In this document: positions 9,601 through 19,278 of the stretch, one piece after another
Numbering within the stretch: the stretch's first letter is position 1
Layout: every line of letters starts with the position of its first letter
Assembly (NCBI RefSeq): GCF_001949145.1
Contig: NW_019091520.1
Span: forward strand, 557,774-614,770
DNA: 56,997 nucleotides
DNA from: Acanthaster planci
Taxonomy: Eukaryota; Echinodermata; Asteroidea; Valvatida; Acanthasteridae
Reading direction: 5' to 3'
Translations under genes and position numbers: made by a program
The notes under the pieces: model-generated
Told to the model about the DNA's origin: nothing
Seen by the model: the letters and a program-made list of their open reading frames with translations, nothing else
Databases searched by the model: none

Positions 9601-11704
9601 TCACGGAAGGATCTTTGATTCATTTCCAGTTGTAGCGATTAACTCAAAACACATCTACCAAGACGAAGCTCTAGTCGAAGAACTCAGTGACGCAATTTCA
9701 TCAAAAATCTAAGAAAATCTGGCCTTGCGGAAGAATACAGATTTCTGGCGAAACACCCTGTTCAACAGACTTTTACACTCGAGTTAATCAAGTGCGAAGA
9801 CCAGCTGTGTACACACTGCATGAAAAGTCCAATCCGCGCTAAGAGGCTAATGACTTTTCTACGTGAATTCGGCGGAGGCTGTATTTTGACACCAAGGCAA
9901 TCTAACCACCACTCATGTCATTTTCGGACATGGCATGAGCTAGCATCACAAGCCCAGTCTGGAAAGCTGAAGGAGCAACCACTCGACGACAACCTCGCTA
10001 GTAGGCCTACGCTCAAAGGAGATGGAGTCTGCAACTCCGAGTGTCACTAGGACTTCAACAGTGCAGCTGACAGGGAACGTCACATCAGGCTTGTTCATAA
10101 AATGTACATAGCGGTCAACTGAAACACAACAGCCGTCATAGACGGAAAGACCCTTTATGTAGATTTCCAAGTTTTGTGGGCCACGATCACTGTTTGGGGT
10201 TATTCAGACTACGGCACAGAGCATAATGGTGAATTTACCTTTTTGGACCTTAAATAAGTACGGAAGCATGAATTGTCACCAAACGTGACGCAAGATGTTG
10301 CGACACCACCCTCCACCATATTGGAATACAAAAGACCCTTCGTGTAGATTTCCAAGTTTTGAGGGCCGATATCATTTTTTGGGGTTATTCATTCTGTTCA
10401 GAGCATGATACTCGAGTTTTAATACCCTTTGGACTCAGAACATTCTAAGCAATAGTAAATTTTCCACTCGGTTGAATTCGTCCTTCTTTGTTAAAAACCA
10501 TTTTCCAATTGTTTCCTTTGGTCCATTATTACACGAGTGGCTCATCGTGTTAAAATTACTCTTCCGGTTATCTTGTGTGTTTTTTATACTTGTTTTGTAA
10601 AAGGGAGAGGACTGCGGAAAACAAGCCACCGTAACAATGGTGGAACTACAAACCCACAGCGCATGTTGAATGCACTAGCGACCACGTACTGTGCATAAAC
10701 ACCTCGCGGCGCTCCAGCAAGCCTGCAGTTAACGTGCAATGTAAGCACGTGCAAGCTGGTATCATTTTTGCCATTTGCAACCGATTAAAACAAACGAATG
10801 CCGTATGTCGATTTCATTCTCGCGTTTGAGACCGTGGTGATGCGGATTTGCAAATAATGGCCCGGGAAAAAAGAGTTATAGAATCACAGTGATGTTGCCT
10901 AAACTGAAAACGTTTTCTCATAAGATCCTTAAACTTTCGTAAAATCGACGGATCAAGACCGTGAACCAGGAGAGTAATGAGTTATTATGAAACCTGTGCA
11001 TGTACTTTGACCTATTCCTTCATGCTTTCATTCAAGGTATCTGTACGACAAAGATACACGTACCACTCCAAGCAAGAAATTTAGCTTGTTAACGCAGTTG
11101 ACACTAATCCGCTTAAATCTTCATTATTCATGTGGAGGGCCTGGAAGTAAGCCTTCAATTCAGCGACTGTGATATGCCGACGGGCCAGACCGGCCCGTAC
11201 CGGACGAAAAAGGCAGTAATACAGGCCGAGGATCATATCTGCCTCAAAACGGGCAAGCAGTCTCGGCCTGTACAGATACCGGCCGGCACACTGTGGGCGC
11301 AACGCCTAAAGTACATTTGGAATCTGCAGCCCTGACCTCAGGCCAAATTGCTTTGTTCTTCGGTTGACACTCGCTGGTTTAACCTTGGCTAATGTTTCCC
11401 TGAAGCTACGCTTTTGTGGACGTCAGTACAAGAGGCGTTGTCATTCCCAGCTACTTGAGGGCGTTTGGAACATGTGACGGGCAGAGTGGGAAATGTTCCT
11501 TTAATATCTAAATAATAATAAAATATTTCCCCACCCTTTCTCGGCAGGATACGCCTCTAAGTAAGCTATTTTGCCTACTTTTCAGGTTGGATATTCGACC
11601 AGGCTGGAAGCTACGACAAGGCTTTTGTCGCCTTGGGATTCATCGCCCTTGTACCGTTGGTGTCGCTGCTCGTGGAAAGCTTAATCAACCGAAGAAAAGA
11701 TTGA
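502..11704 (+). CDS. SLC16/monocarboxylate-transporter-like MFS protein, gene A (four coding exons)
   Basis: Predicted 12-TM major facilitator of the SLC16 (MCT) family, about 430 aa, expected in a membrane and moving a small carboxylate or related solute; the substrate cannot be told. Coding exons are 502-688, 1578-1721, 3620-4462 and 11586-11704. All introns are GT-AG and phase 1, and the sum is an intact frame. Family signs: a TM1 lysine (K28, in 'LLKGLGV') like the conserved MCT TM1 Lys; the TM4-5 block 'RYFTTNYATVNG' resembling the MCT 'YFxKRRxLAxG' signature; a 'DRG' after TM8; and a hydrophilic TM6-7 loop. I chose ATG 502 (strong Kozak, A at -3 and G at +4) because it aligns with an ATG in gene B at the same 11-residue distance from 'GWYAVL'. 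ATG 484 is in frame and would add six residues. The usual TM1 'DGGWGW' motif is replaced by 'GWY', and TM8 has N293 and K297 where MCTs usually have Asp and Arg. The 7.1-kb third intron is swollen by transposons. Confidence 0.87.
1578..1721 (+). CDS. Gene A coding exon 2 (TM2-TM4 segment)
   Basis: A 144-nt, phase 1-1 exon between acceptor 'TATGCAG' and donor 'GTATGT'. It encodes residues 63-110 starting 'GPLSRPLEV' and ending 'LSLIAG'. It is the same length as gene B's exon 2 and closely similar. Just upstream, 'GGTGTCAC-CGAT' is shared with gene B's intron 1, a remnant of the duplicated intron. Confidence 0.88.
1722..3619 (+). other. Intron 2 of gene A
   Basis: About 1.9 kb with donor GTATGT and acceptor CCCCAG. 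It holds the interspersed repeat at 1818-1945. The rest is AT-rich and I see no exon-like segment in it. The short open frames inside have no recognisable domain. Confidence 0.7.
1818..1945 (+). repeat. Interspersed repeat, copy 1 (inverted partner at 39.4-39.5 kb)
   Basis: The stretch from 'CCCTATACACACTCTTG' through 'TTACTTAACACATCCCCC', 'AGATGTC', 'GGAATTCC'-like sequence and a G-run followed by 'TTC-CTC-GTC-CAT' is recognisable in opposite orientation at 39388-39527. Neither copy gives an identifiable protein. The class of element is unknown. Confidence 0.65.
3620..4462 (+). CDS. Gene A coding exon 3 (TM4-TM11)
   Basis: An 843-nt exon after acceptor 'TTTCCCCAG', ending at donor 'GTAAGA'. 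It covers residues 111-392: TM4-TM6, a hydrophilic TM6-7 loop of about 50 residues rich in Glu, Asp, Lys and Ser, then TM7-TM11. A 71-residue stretch from 'VISNVL' to 'CGFLL' matches gene B at 55 positions by eye count. TM8 reads 'GIGNLIIKILIG' followed by 'DRGW'. Confidence 0.92.
6166..6217 (+). repeat. 52-bp direct repeat, left copy
   Basis: Begins 'TCGCTGGTTTAACCTTGGCT' and matches 11371-11422 at 48 of 52 positions by eye. The two copies flank about 5.15 kb of mobile DNA inside intron 3 of gene A. Confidence 0.85.
6309..7690 (+). pseudogene. Decayed gag-like region of a Ty3/gypsy element
   Basis: Broken open frames lie just upstream of and collinear with the pol remnant. The first reads 'MSSLTPSVKSGSEEAD'. 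Later pieces are rich in Glu, Gln and Arg and look coiled-coil-like (for example around 6760-6990). Another piece near 7250-7690 reads 'LQDYGWTDPKYSYTEA' then 'PPFSELTEFI'-like sequence before frame breaks. I call it gag only by position ahead of pol; no capsid motif is firmly recognised. Several stops and frameshifts make it non-functional. Confidence 0.5.
8029..9345 (+). pseudogene. Ty3/gypsy-type pol remnant (RT, RNase H, integrase zinc-binding end)
   Basis: Pieces in shifting frames give the retrotransposon order: an RT block with 'TPFGRYRWLHLPFG' (about 8050-8110); an RT active-site-like 'ADDVLIHG' (about 8160-8190); 'FMGHIICKDGLQT' (about 8295); an RNase H domain (about 8570-8940) with 'ENDANDYAIGSALL', 'YAQIEREMLAVVFGLEKF' and 'TNHKPL'; and the start of an integrase HHCC finger 'VHAGHLGINTCLRLARDLIF', whose 'CETC' half needs a frameshift near 9300. 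The RNase H 'TDHKPL' Asp is Asn here (codon at 8772-8774). Part of the RT palm is missing, and the element stops at a tetranucleotide repeat with no integrase core. It is clearly dead. No LTR pair was found. Confidence 0.92.
9343..9372 (+). repeat. Tetranucleotide microsatellite (CTGT/CTAT)
   Basis: A short 'TCTGTCTATCTGTCTGTC' tract exactly at the 3' break of the pol remnant. It may mark a slippage or recombination breakpoint that removed the integrase core. Confidence 0.8.
9480..10120 (+). pseudogene. Decayed ORF of unknown family with a C2H2-like end
   Basis: Two frames joined by a frameshift near 9710 give a continuous protein-like reading. The first has 'AIEDVRRCLHGRIFDSFPVV' and 'EALVEELSDAISSK'. 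The second runs from about 9712 with 'EEYRFLAKHPVQQTFTLELI', 'CEDQLCTHC', 'LMTFLREFGGGC' and 'DDNLASRPTLKGD'. It ends, through an in-frame stop, at 'CNSECH-x-DFNSAADRERHI' then 'RLVH', which is spaced like a degenerate C2H2 zinc finger. I do not recognise the family. It may be a captured host gene fragment or an undescribed element's ORF. Confidence 0.5.
10146..10445 (+). repeat. Two-unit tandem repeat, period about 185 bp
   Basis: 'AAAGACCCTT' followed by 'GTAGATTTCCAAGTTTTG' and 'TTTTTGGGGTTATTCA'-like sequence occurs at 10146 and again at 10331. The second unit is shorter or more diverged. It directly follows the decayed zinc-finger-like ORF. Confidence 0.8.
11371..11422 (+). repeat. 52-bp direct repeat, right copy
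   Basis: Matches 6166-6217 at 48 of 52 positions. It sits about 160 bp before the acceptor of gene A's last exon. Confidence 0.85.
11586..11704 (+). CDS. Gene A coding exon 4 (TM12 and C-terminus)
   Basis: Begins after 'TTTTCAG' and encodes 'GWIFDQAGSYDKAF', a last hydrophobic helix, and the basic tail 'NRRKD' before a TGA. Phase 1 entry matches exon 3. It aligns with gene B's last exon at 28 of 39 residues, with the stop at the same position, which places it in this gene despite the 7.1-kb intron. Confidence 0.87.
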
Positions 11705-11863
11705 TGACATCCGTGAATAATCAAGTTGTCCTCAACACGAGTAAAGGCTGTATGCTTTCAGTCACTGCCTTAAATTAACGAAGTGTATTTGGTGTCACGT
11801 CCGTCATTTTTATTTTCTTACGTGAACATCTGGAAAAGAAACTAGAAGGAATTGACTAAAATT

Positions 11864-11869
11864 ATTAAA
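11864..11869 (+). terminator. Candidate poly(A) signal of gene A (ATTAAA)
   Basis: ATTAAA lies 160 nt after the gene A stop codon. Gene B has the same hexamer 175 nt after its stop, which raises confidence modestly. No transcript end is known. Confidence 0.4.
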
Positions 11870-14800
11870 GGGCTCCGCAGTACAAAACTGAACTCCATGT
11901 CCGTGATGATGAAAGTAGGCATGGGGAAATATAATCAGTTTGGCTAAAGTTTGCCTTACATCAAATGAAAAGCTTTTTTTATTTTTTTCAACCTGCCGAC
12001 CGATGTTGCTTGAGTTTTTCCTGACTTCACCGGGCCTCTTTTGAACAATGCTGTCTTAACCGAGAATGATAACGTTGAAGGCAAGTTCAATTTTCTACCA
12101 GTTCTGTACGATAGATCTGGGCTCTGGTCGCGTTGGTTGAGCACTTTGTGAGCTGGCAGCGATAAGTTGAGAGATGGCTAATATGATGGGTGACGACTGC
12201 AGGGAATCAGGAGAACTCCAGGGCGATTGGTCAGTGAAGTTATAGCATCGTCTTTCGTATTTGGAACTGCAAGTTGTTAAGGTCTCATTTTAGATTTGGG
12301 TGGATTGTAAAAGGACAGTCTGGGTTATCTACGAAGCGTAGGATTATACCACAGGAAAGCGTGTGAACCAGTCATATGGGGGATCGGCAAAGCTAAGACT
12401 TAAAGGGATTGGATACCATTTGTTCTATGTCTGTTGGCGTAGCTGCGGTTGAGTGCGGTCCTGCTCCGTAGGCTCAGCTTTCCCTGTTGAAGTTACTGGG
12501 TGTTGTTCCTTTAGGGTTCCGTGAGGATTATTTTATTCGCCTTCTTAGTTGACTCCACGTTAACCTATGTATAAGAGTAACGGGAAGTGTGTAAGGGTTA
12601 CCTTGGTAGTTGTAAGGGTCACTCTGGTTAAGGATTACTTATTACGAGTTCGTGGTGCAGTTGACCACGTGTGGTTTATTATAGGTGAGGGTCATTTGGA
12701 CATAATTAATTACCTTGTAGCTTAGAATAAACCATTTCTATGAAATATGCAAATTAGACATGCGCATGCGTGCTACCACCACCCGTTGGCAAGCGCAGCC
12801 ACCATTACTGTCGGCAGAGTAGGATAGCTAGGATGAACCTATCGCGTTGAAGGTCAATCAACAACCTTTCCCGATACTTCATCACACTTTCCTTGAAACT
12901 AAATGAGGTTTTCAGTGTCCTGAGGTCGGAAAGTAACAGTGCCTTTTCTGTACTCATGTTGATGGCGTGTTTGTGCTGATAGTTACGCACATACAGATTT
13001 AATTGTATTCCTACATTATGGACTTAAGCATTTTTGCCATGCGCCTGCCTTATTTGCATATTTCATGGGAAATTTCTTTTGTAATTAATCATGTAATTAT
13101 CATTCAGCATAATTTGTCAATTTGAGGATTATTGGGATTCATTGTGACTTATATTAAGTCAGTTATAAAACTCTATTGTCACTAGAATCAATGCCGTGAT
13201 TATAGATCGGCGGTATATTTCCACTAAAACGAGCAGCCCTAGTTCACCATTTGTTAACTACTATCCCCTTGCGACCTGGTAGCCGCCATCCTTGGGCAAA
13301 GTGAATAAATATATTTGTGAGATAAGGCCAGTTCAAATTCCATCCATGATCAGACTGAGCCGGTCTACTGGGTTCGTCACAAAATATGTCGGTCTCCTGT
13401 CACACCAGTAAGGCACGCCTCGTTAAACGGACTTGAAGCTAGAGCAGCAACACGTTCTTGTGAAACCGTCCAGGCTGTTCGATAGGTAAATATACGTTTC
13501 CAAAACGACAAAAGCAAACGTATGTACATCGAACGTATTGCTGTGGATGATGGTGACTTTTATTATCCAGGATATTAACACATGTAACTGTAACCCGTTT
13601 CGATCTCAAACAAGCAAATGCACTTTAATTTTAAGGATAAAACAAAACTGTGGAGCTGTCTCAAATTTCAAATTTTGCCCAGGACACGTCGCAGGCATTG
13701 CCCGTATGCACACTTTCGTAAAAATAATCTGGATACCATAAAAAGGAAAACCTCACTGATCAGCGGTTTGTGCACAATGTTTATCTCTTTGCTAATTTGC
13801 CAATGTTTGTGGGACTTTGCTGGCACCGTAGTTTCACTCTTTAAATTTCAAATTGCATAAATGTAACTTTGTGTCCTTACATGCATGCTTAAATTGATCT
13901 ACAGGCAATGATGTCCAAGTGTACAGAACCTATTGCTAAAATATAAGATTTATTATTAATTATTGAATATTTATTAATTGACACTAAATCGCTGCAACTG
14001 CATTATTTCACAATGAGAAAATTATCGTGGTGATGACGTCGTCATCGGTTAAGAGACACCACTTGAAAGGGGCAGTCTCCAGAGGTTATCCACAAATAAG
14101 CGTAACATCTGATCGGATCGACAGGAAATCCATCAAAAGCCCGTGACATCATCAGTCATCAAATTACATGAAACGAGCACCTGTTTGTAACTTGGTTCTG
14201 CTTTGTTACGTTCTGTTAAATTTATCGCTATCATTGGACAATAAATGAAAGCCTCCGTTAGTTAAGATTGCAACAAAGCAGCAATTGAGATATTTGCTTG
14301 CGCAAATGTCTTTTTGACTTTTTAGTAAAGTGACATCACCCTGTTACAAAGGTTCCTTCAAAAGGACACGTTCTATTTTAACATCAAACATGTATGGCGA
14401 AACTTTACAAATGCTAACAATAAACACTCTCAATTTTCCAAACGGTGAAGAATTCAAGGTGGAAGGTGAGTCCACAGCAAAACCAGATGTTTTTCTATGA
14501 CGTCCGTGCATGTGTGCAGTGTGTGTAGTGTGTATGTATAGGTACATAAAGATGCACGGTTTTGCGATCATCTAAAAGACAGACAAAAGCAGGGCCCAGA
14601 CAAACAGAAATCAATCTCTAGAGACAACCAATCAATAATGATCTCTCACAACAATGTTCTACATTTTATCATTTATTCCAGGCATGTGCTAGTTGCGAAT
14701 ACATGTCTTTTGTTTTTTGTTCGTTGTGAAAATGTAACTTAAATATTCCAAAAGCATTATTTATAGATTTAAAATTCTTTATGGTCTTTTTTGTGTTGTA

Positions 14801-14875
14801 GTATTTGCTGTCAATTTTAGTCTGTTGTCGCCTCTGTCTGTTGTACACCGAACTGTTTAGGTCTCTAGACTTCTT
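11870..14875. other. Intergenic DNA after gene A
   Basis: About 3 kb with no gene I can support. It contains an inverted-repeat unit at 12735-13070 and a GT-rich microsatellite near 14513-14540. Open frames here are short and have no recognisable domain. Confidence 0.6.
12735..13070. repeat. Inverted-repeat (MITE-like) unit with a small ORF inside
   Basis: The left arm 'ATGAAATATGCAAAT' followed by 'GCGCATG' (12737-12770) pairs with the right arm 'GCGC...ATTTGCATATTTCAT' (13036-13070). The flanks also mirror each other ('TAATTAATTAC' left, 'GTAATTAATCA' right). Inside, on the minus strand (12990-12805), is a 61-aa frame from 'MRNYQHKHAINMSTEK' to 'LAILLCRQ'. Its function is unknown and it may be chance. 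Both arms contain ATGCAAAT, the octamer bound by POU factors. Confidence 0.5.
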
Positions 14876-15376
14876 GAAAACAAGGAATGTACCTAAATCA
14901 ATCTCATCTGCTTTGTTTTTGCTATTTACCTCATCAGTTTGATGTGCTAAGTCCTCCACATGGCCAACATTCCTGTCAATGCACATCTGACATCTTCATA
15001 ACATGTCCCTTACTGCTCGTCGGATCATTTCATGTCTTGACGGGGATTGTTGACCTCTTCCACAATTCTTGCACGTTAACTCCTGAACATTAGCTAAGGG
15101 TGTAATGAAAATTTGGTTCTGCAGGTAACGCCATTAAAAGAAATCGCTTTCACCCCACATGCTGTCTTTTGTTATCAATATCCAACTTCTCACAGTTCTT
15201 AATTAAAGCAAAGGCATTTGGTATTCTGCATACTTGCATGTTCTAACCTTGTAAATCACAGTGCCGAGATATATAGAGATAGAGAGATCTAGAGATATAT
15301 TTCTCTTTCCCATATATGAAGTAGTTTTGCTATTACAGTAATTTTATCTCGGTATACTTTTTATGTGGACACCCTG
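14876..15376 (-). mobile_element. Mariner-like element, truncated copy
   Basis: Sequence from 'ACAAGGAATG' rightward is a diverged copy of 28633-29206, including the 'CCTCCACATGGCCA' and 'TGTCCCTTACTGCTCG' blocks. It ends in the same terminal inverted repeat 'TTATCTCGGTATAC...GTGGACACCCTG' (15344-15376) followed by TA. The left terminus is not found, and an internal part of the transposase is deleted. Confidence 0.75.
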
Positions 15377-16080
15377 TACATGGAGCAGTCATGGCGTAGA
15401 GCATGGGCTGGAAGTTGCAGTAAATTAAAGCTTTGCTTCTGCTTTACATAAATTAATAAAATATCGGTAATCTGGGCTTAAAACTGAAGTGGAGCGTAGT
15501 AGTAGGGCACTAATAAAACCACTCTACAAACTCTACAAAGACCTCTAGATACAAGAGACAAGGTCATTACAATCATTAAAATTCGACCGCAAACGAAAAT
15601 ACGGATTTTGACATAAACGCCGCCGGATACTACAACTTTAAGTAATCTCTATTGGTGCAATAACTCTTTCCTAAATAATTATTTGGAGACAATTTAGGTG
15701 CCTTCTGTGTCGACTGATTACATTGGACTGCTGTTAATTTCATTCGCATAAAATCATGGTGTAGAAAATTTCAATTTTATTTCCTCTTCGTGAGCATGAC
15801 ACATCCCCTCCACACACTGAATAGATTCGATTTGGTGGTAAAGTACACAAGCCATAGAGTAACACTCTTCATAAAGTTTTTGCGCTATGGGTTTTCGAAT
15901 AGGCTGTGTTGGTATCGCTATGTAGACTATGTGTATCCAACTACATCTCCCGTGGGTCACTGGAAGGGCAGGTTTTGTGAAAAGGTCAGTGAAAATGAAA
16001 GGAGTAATTCAAAGTCATCCCGATTCGTTTTGCACCAAAATTGGATAAACATCGTTGGTTTTTGCACAATACGTGTCGCA

Positions 16081-16192
16081 TATATTAATAAATACTGTAT
16101 GCTCAGTGCTCAGAGTCCCACCTAAGTAAGCTTGTGACTTTTTTGTCGCAAGCTTTCGAATAAGCACTGAGCATACAGTGTTTATTAATATA
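16081..16192. repeat. Nested perfect-like hairpin (112 bp foldback)
   Basis: Outer arms 16081-16110 and 16163-16192 are inverted repeats of 30 bp with one mismatch (they include 'TACTGTATGCTCAGTGCT'). Within the loop a second inverted repeat, 'AAGCTTGTGAC' (16128-16138) and 'GTCGCAAGCTT' (16145-16155), closes on a T-run. The near identity of the long arms suggests recent origin or a structural role. Confidence 0.88.
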
Positions 16193-18551
16193 TACGTTGG
16201 GTAAGAGCAAAACCCGTCATATTCATTAACATTTCCCCAACGCAAAAATACATCTTGAAAATGCGTGTCGCGCTTTACATTATTACACCTATCCGTGTGT
16301 GTAATTTTAGAACCGAATGTGTTCCTAAAATATCCAAAATGAAGAAAACCTAGAGCTTGTGTGTATGTTCGGATCCGCCAAAATAGAAAAAATAGCAATT
16401 TTTTTAGTAAGTCTGGGATGTGCCTACCAACAATTTGCCAATGTAAAATGTTAACAAAAATCTTGTTTTGCTCCGCTGTACGATCGGCAGCGCATTCCTA
16501 CATTATAGTTTGTGAGCTTTCGTCCTCGGCAGATAGCGCAATCGCATTGGAAATACATAGGGGTACGCTGGAAACAGACGTAGCCGTTCGGTGCTTTAGA
16601 AGCCGTTTCAGGTATTCCACTCATGATGCATTCTCGCTCTCGTGGCTGCTCCTGGCCTACAGACACGAAGTTGTGAAGTAAGAAGGAATGTCCTGGAAAT
16701 ATGTTGATATGACCGTAGAATAGATTGGTTCCCGATCCCCCTGGCAACCGCAATGGCAGCGCTTTACCATTGCATTTACCGGTCTCAATGTCCTCCATTT
16801 TCGAATGATAAAGAGACTGGGACCAGTCCATCGTGACTGGCATGCACTGGTACAGTGTATGTGCGCGCGTTCGCGCGGCGGGGACACAGGAATCAACCCA
16901 AACATGGCAGCGGTATGGGTTATTGTGTTCCATGCCATGGGAGCAAGATCATACCGTTGTTGTGTGGTCTCGATCAATGCACTGCGTCAATAGGTGACCT
17001 CGTCAGAAAGGAACATCCAGAGGAGTGGTAAAATATTTTGTTGTAAGCATTGAAAGCAGATTGAATGCAGATTGAATTGTCAAAATAGCTTCAACTACTT
17101 TCTGCACCTTTAAAGTCGACATCAGGTGTCAACACGGGTCAATTAAAAGAAATTAACCCTCAGAAATTGCTTTCCACGTTCTAATACCTAACCTAGTTCG
17201 TCGATACTGATATGCGTTTCTTTTGACTTCTTGATGGAAAGTTCAAAAATCGATGGCGCACAGTCAAGTCCTGGACCACGTATGAGTGTTCAAGTTCTGG
17301 AATGCCTACTTTCCCACCAAGTGGGCTACACAGGTACTGTAATGAGTATGCAAATTCTCGTTCCTTTGAGGGTATCGTTTCGTTTTTAAGGGCTTTTAGC
17401 CCCAAACGGGGGGCCCAAAATATCAATCCCCAACTACTGCTTGACGTAATATTAGTGTTGTGAGAAAGTCCAGCCTCAGAAATGACAGCCCCAGCTTTTT
17501 CAATTTATTCTGTTGAATCAAGATCTCGAGACAGCCATGTACTAGTGTAACAAAGGTTGCATTCGTTGGCATTCTAATTGTCAAAGAGGTAAAGAATTCC
17601 ATTTTTTTGTAGACCATTTTTTCCTGTCTTTAAAATACGAGCACCAACATATAACACGGTGAAACGTATTTGGAAATAATAACATCAGTAGTCCCTAGTC
17701 TCTATTCCTGTGAAGTTTGTAAGTATGACTCTTTAAGGCATAATGTTTTCCACTCCTATTTAAAGTTTTTCCACTAACAGCCAAACTTCAGCAAGGATTG
17801 TAAAAGTAGACAGTATGAATAAGGATGTGCAAGATCTAGATCTTGGTATTTTCAACAATTGTATTCAAAGTAATATAAGTCTGGAAGTACAATCCCAAGA
17901 ACCGAAAGTGACCAAGCAGACTTCGTTAATAGATTAACTGACTCACATGATTGGATGACATCAAACCATGTGTTTCAAAAACCCTGAAATGTTGGGACCA
18001 TTCTCCATTCTCCGTAGACTGCTTTGCCAGCTACTGTTATTATAAAAAAGTTCGCTTTTGTAAGTGTTTAAAATGGTGAAATTCATGTTGAAATTCAACA
18101 TTAACTTTAACAAGGTGTGGAGTTTAAACACTTCATACCTACTTTCTCAACACGTTTAATCCAAGGTTTGGTTATTGAATGTTTTTAAATGCTAAATGAT
18201 TTGCCATGAAAAAGTGTTTGGAAAAGTGTTTAAACTCTTGGTTGTTGTGTATGGGTGTACATGTGTGTGTACTGCCCTGGACGTGTAGATAAAATGATAT
18301 AAAGAGGTTTGGCGTTACCAAAGAGGCTATCGTTGTTTTCGTGATAAAAGATCAAGTATACCAGTACAAAAAGTTGTGGTTTTTTTGCCTTATGTGTACA
18401 ATGTGCAGTATACTCACTCCAAAATGGTAGCCCTATGGTACGAGGAATGGCATCAAGTAGTTTTACATTGAGTTTGTAAGTACCTGATCCAGGGAGTTTC
18501 AAAAATTATACCCAAATTATACATGAGCTCCCATAAGCCAACACATACATA
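16193..18551. other. Intergenic DNA, no gene seen
   Basis: Open frames on both strands near 16.45-16.98 kb overlap each other and show no family resemblance. The remainder is AT-rich. Confidence 0.55.
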
Positions 18552-18751
18552 TTGTGACGTGACGGAGGGCGCTAGTTACTAGGCACGGTGCAAAGTTATA
18601 GATGGCGCCCTGCCCAGTAACAAGGGAAGTTATGTTAGCCACGCATATAGCTTTGTGTTGGGGGAGAACGGCGCACAGGCTCCGCCTTGCGCGTAGGGCA
18701 ATTGGTTAACGGAAGTCACTGATTGGTCGCATGTAGCGCGAGCGCGCAGGC

Positions 18752-19040
18752 CACCCGATCCGACTACCCTCTGCTAATTGTAAGTGAGGCCAGTGCAGCA
18801 AAATAGCCTGCAAGAACCGTGATGCTAATATGTATTCGAATGATGCAATAGAGTAGGCAAACTTATAAGTGAAGCTAGTCAGCGTCACGAAAATTTGCAA
18901 GCGGAAGGCTGGAACAAGCCTCAGTTATACGTTTGCCTACTGTAATATCACACGATAATATATTAGCATCATAGTTAGAGCATGGCTATTTTGCTGCACA
19001 GGCCTCACTTATAAGTAGCGGTGGGTAGTCGGATCGGGTG
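18752..19040. repeat. Large imperfect inverted repeat (~110-bp arms)
   Basis: The left arm 18752-18862 starts 'CACCCGATCCGACTACCC' and includes 'GTGCAGCAAAATAGCC', 'GATGCTAATAT' and 'GTAGGCAAAC'. The right arm 18931-19040 has the same blocks in reverse complement and order. The spacer is about 68 bp. Confidence 0.85.
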
Positions 19041-19077
19041 CGCAGGCGTAGTTGCAGCAGTGGCCGGCTCACAAAGC

Positions 19078-19084
19078 TATATAA
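19078..19084 (+). promoter_or_regulatory. TATA box candidate (TATATAA)
   Basis: 'CTATATAAGGGGCG' is a canonical TATA element followed by GC-rich sequence, inside the LTR-like region and just outside the large inverted repeat. Confidence 0.4.
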
Positions 19085-19278
19085 GGGGCGCACAAGCAAG
19101 GTGTAGTCGTCCTGAGTCAAGGGCTGATCCTGAGGTGAGGGTTGGGAATCCTGTGCAAGGGTTAAAGTCACCTAGCCTAGCGTGACTATGCCTTAGTCCC
19201 GAGACGTGGTGCGTGTGTTGTAGAGGGGCTACTTGATAATGCGGTATAAGAGCTTACAGTCGATGTGAGGGCGGATTG

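Larger units (their letters stand above)
4463..11585 (+). other. Intron 3 of gene A, expanded by mobile DNA
   Basis: A 7.1-kb intron matching an 830-bp intron in gene B. From about 6.3 to 9.4 kb it carries a dead Ty3/gypsy element in sense orientation, then a decayed ORF and a two-unit tandem repeat to about 10.45 kb. A 52-bp direct repeat sits at 6166 and 11371. The 4463-6165 and 10446-11370 stretches show no gene; they are AT-rich, and 11081-11335 has open frames on both strands but no recognisable family. Confidence 0.75.

Noticed and set aside
11081-11335. Overlapping 67- and 73-codon frames on both strands
   Set aside because: Neither has a family match; probably part of unclassified intronic repeat DNA.
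15268-15302. GA/TA-rich simple sequence
   Set aside because: Ordinary low-complexity sequence inside the truncated mariner-like copy.
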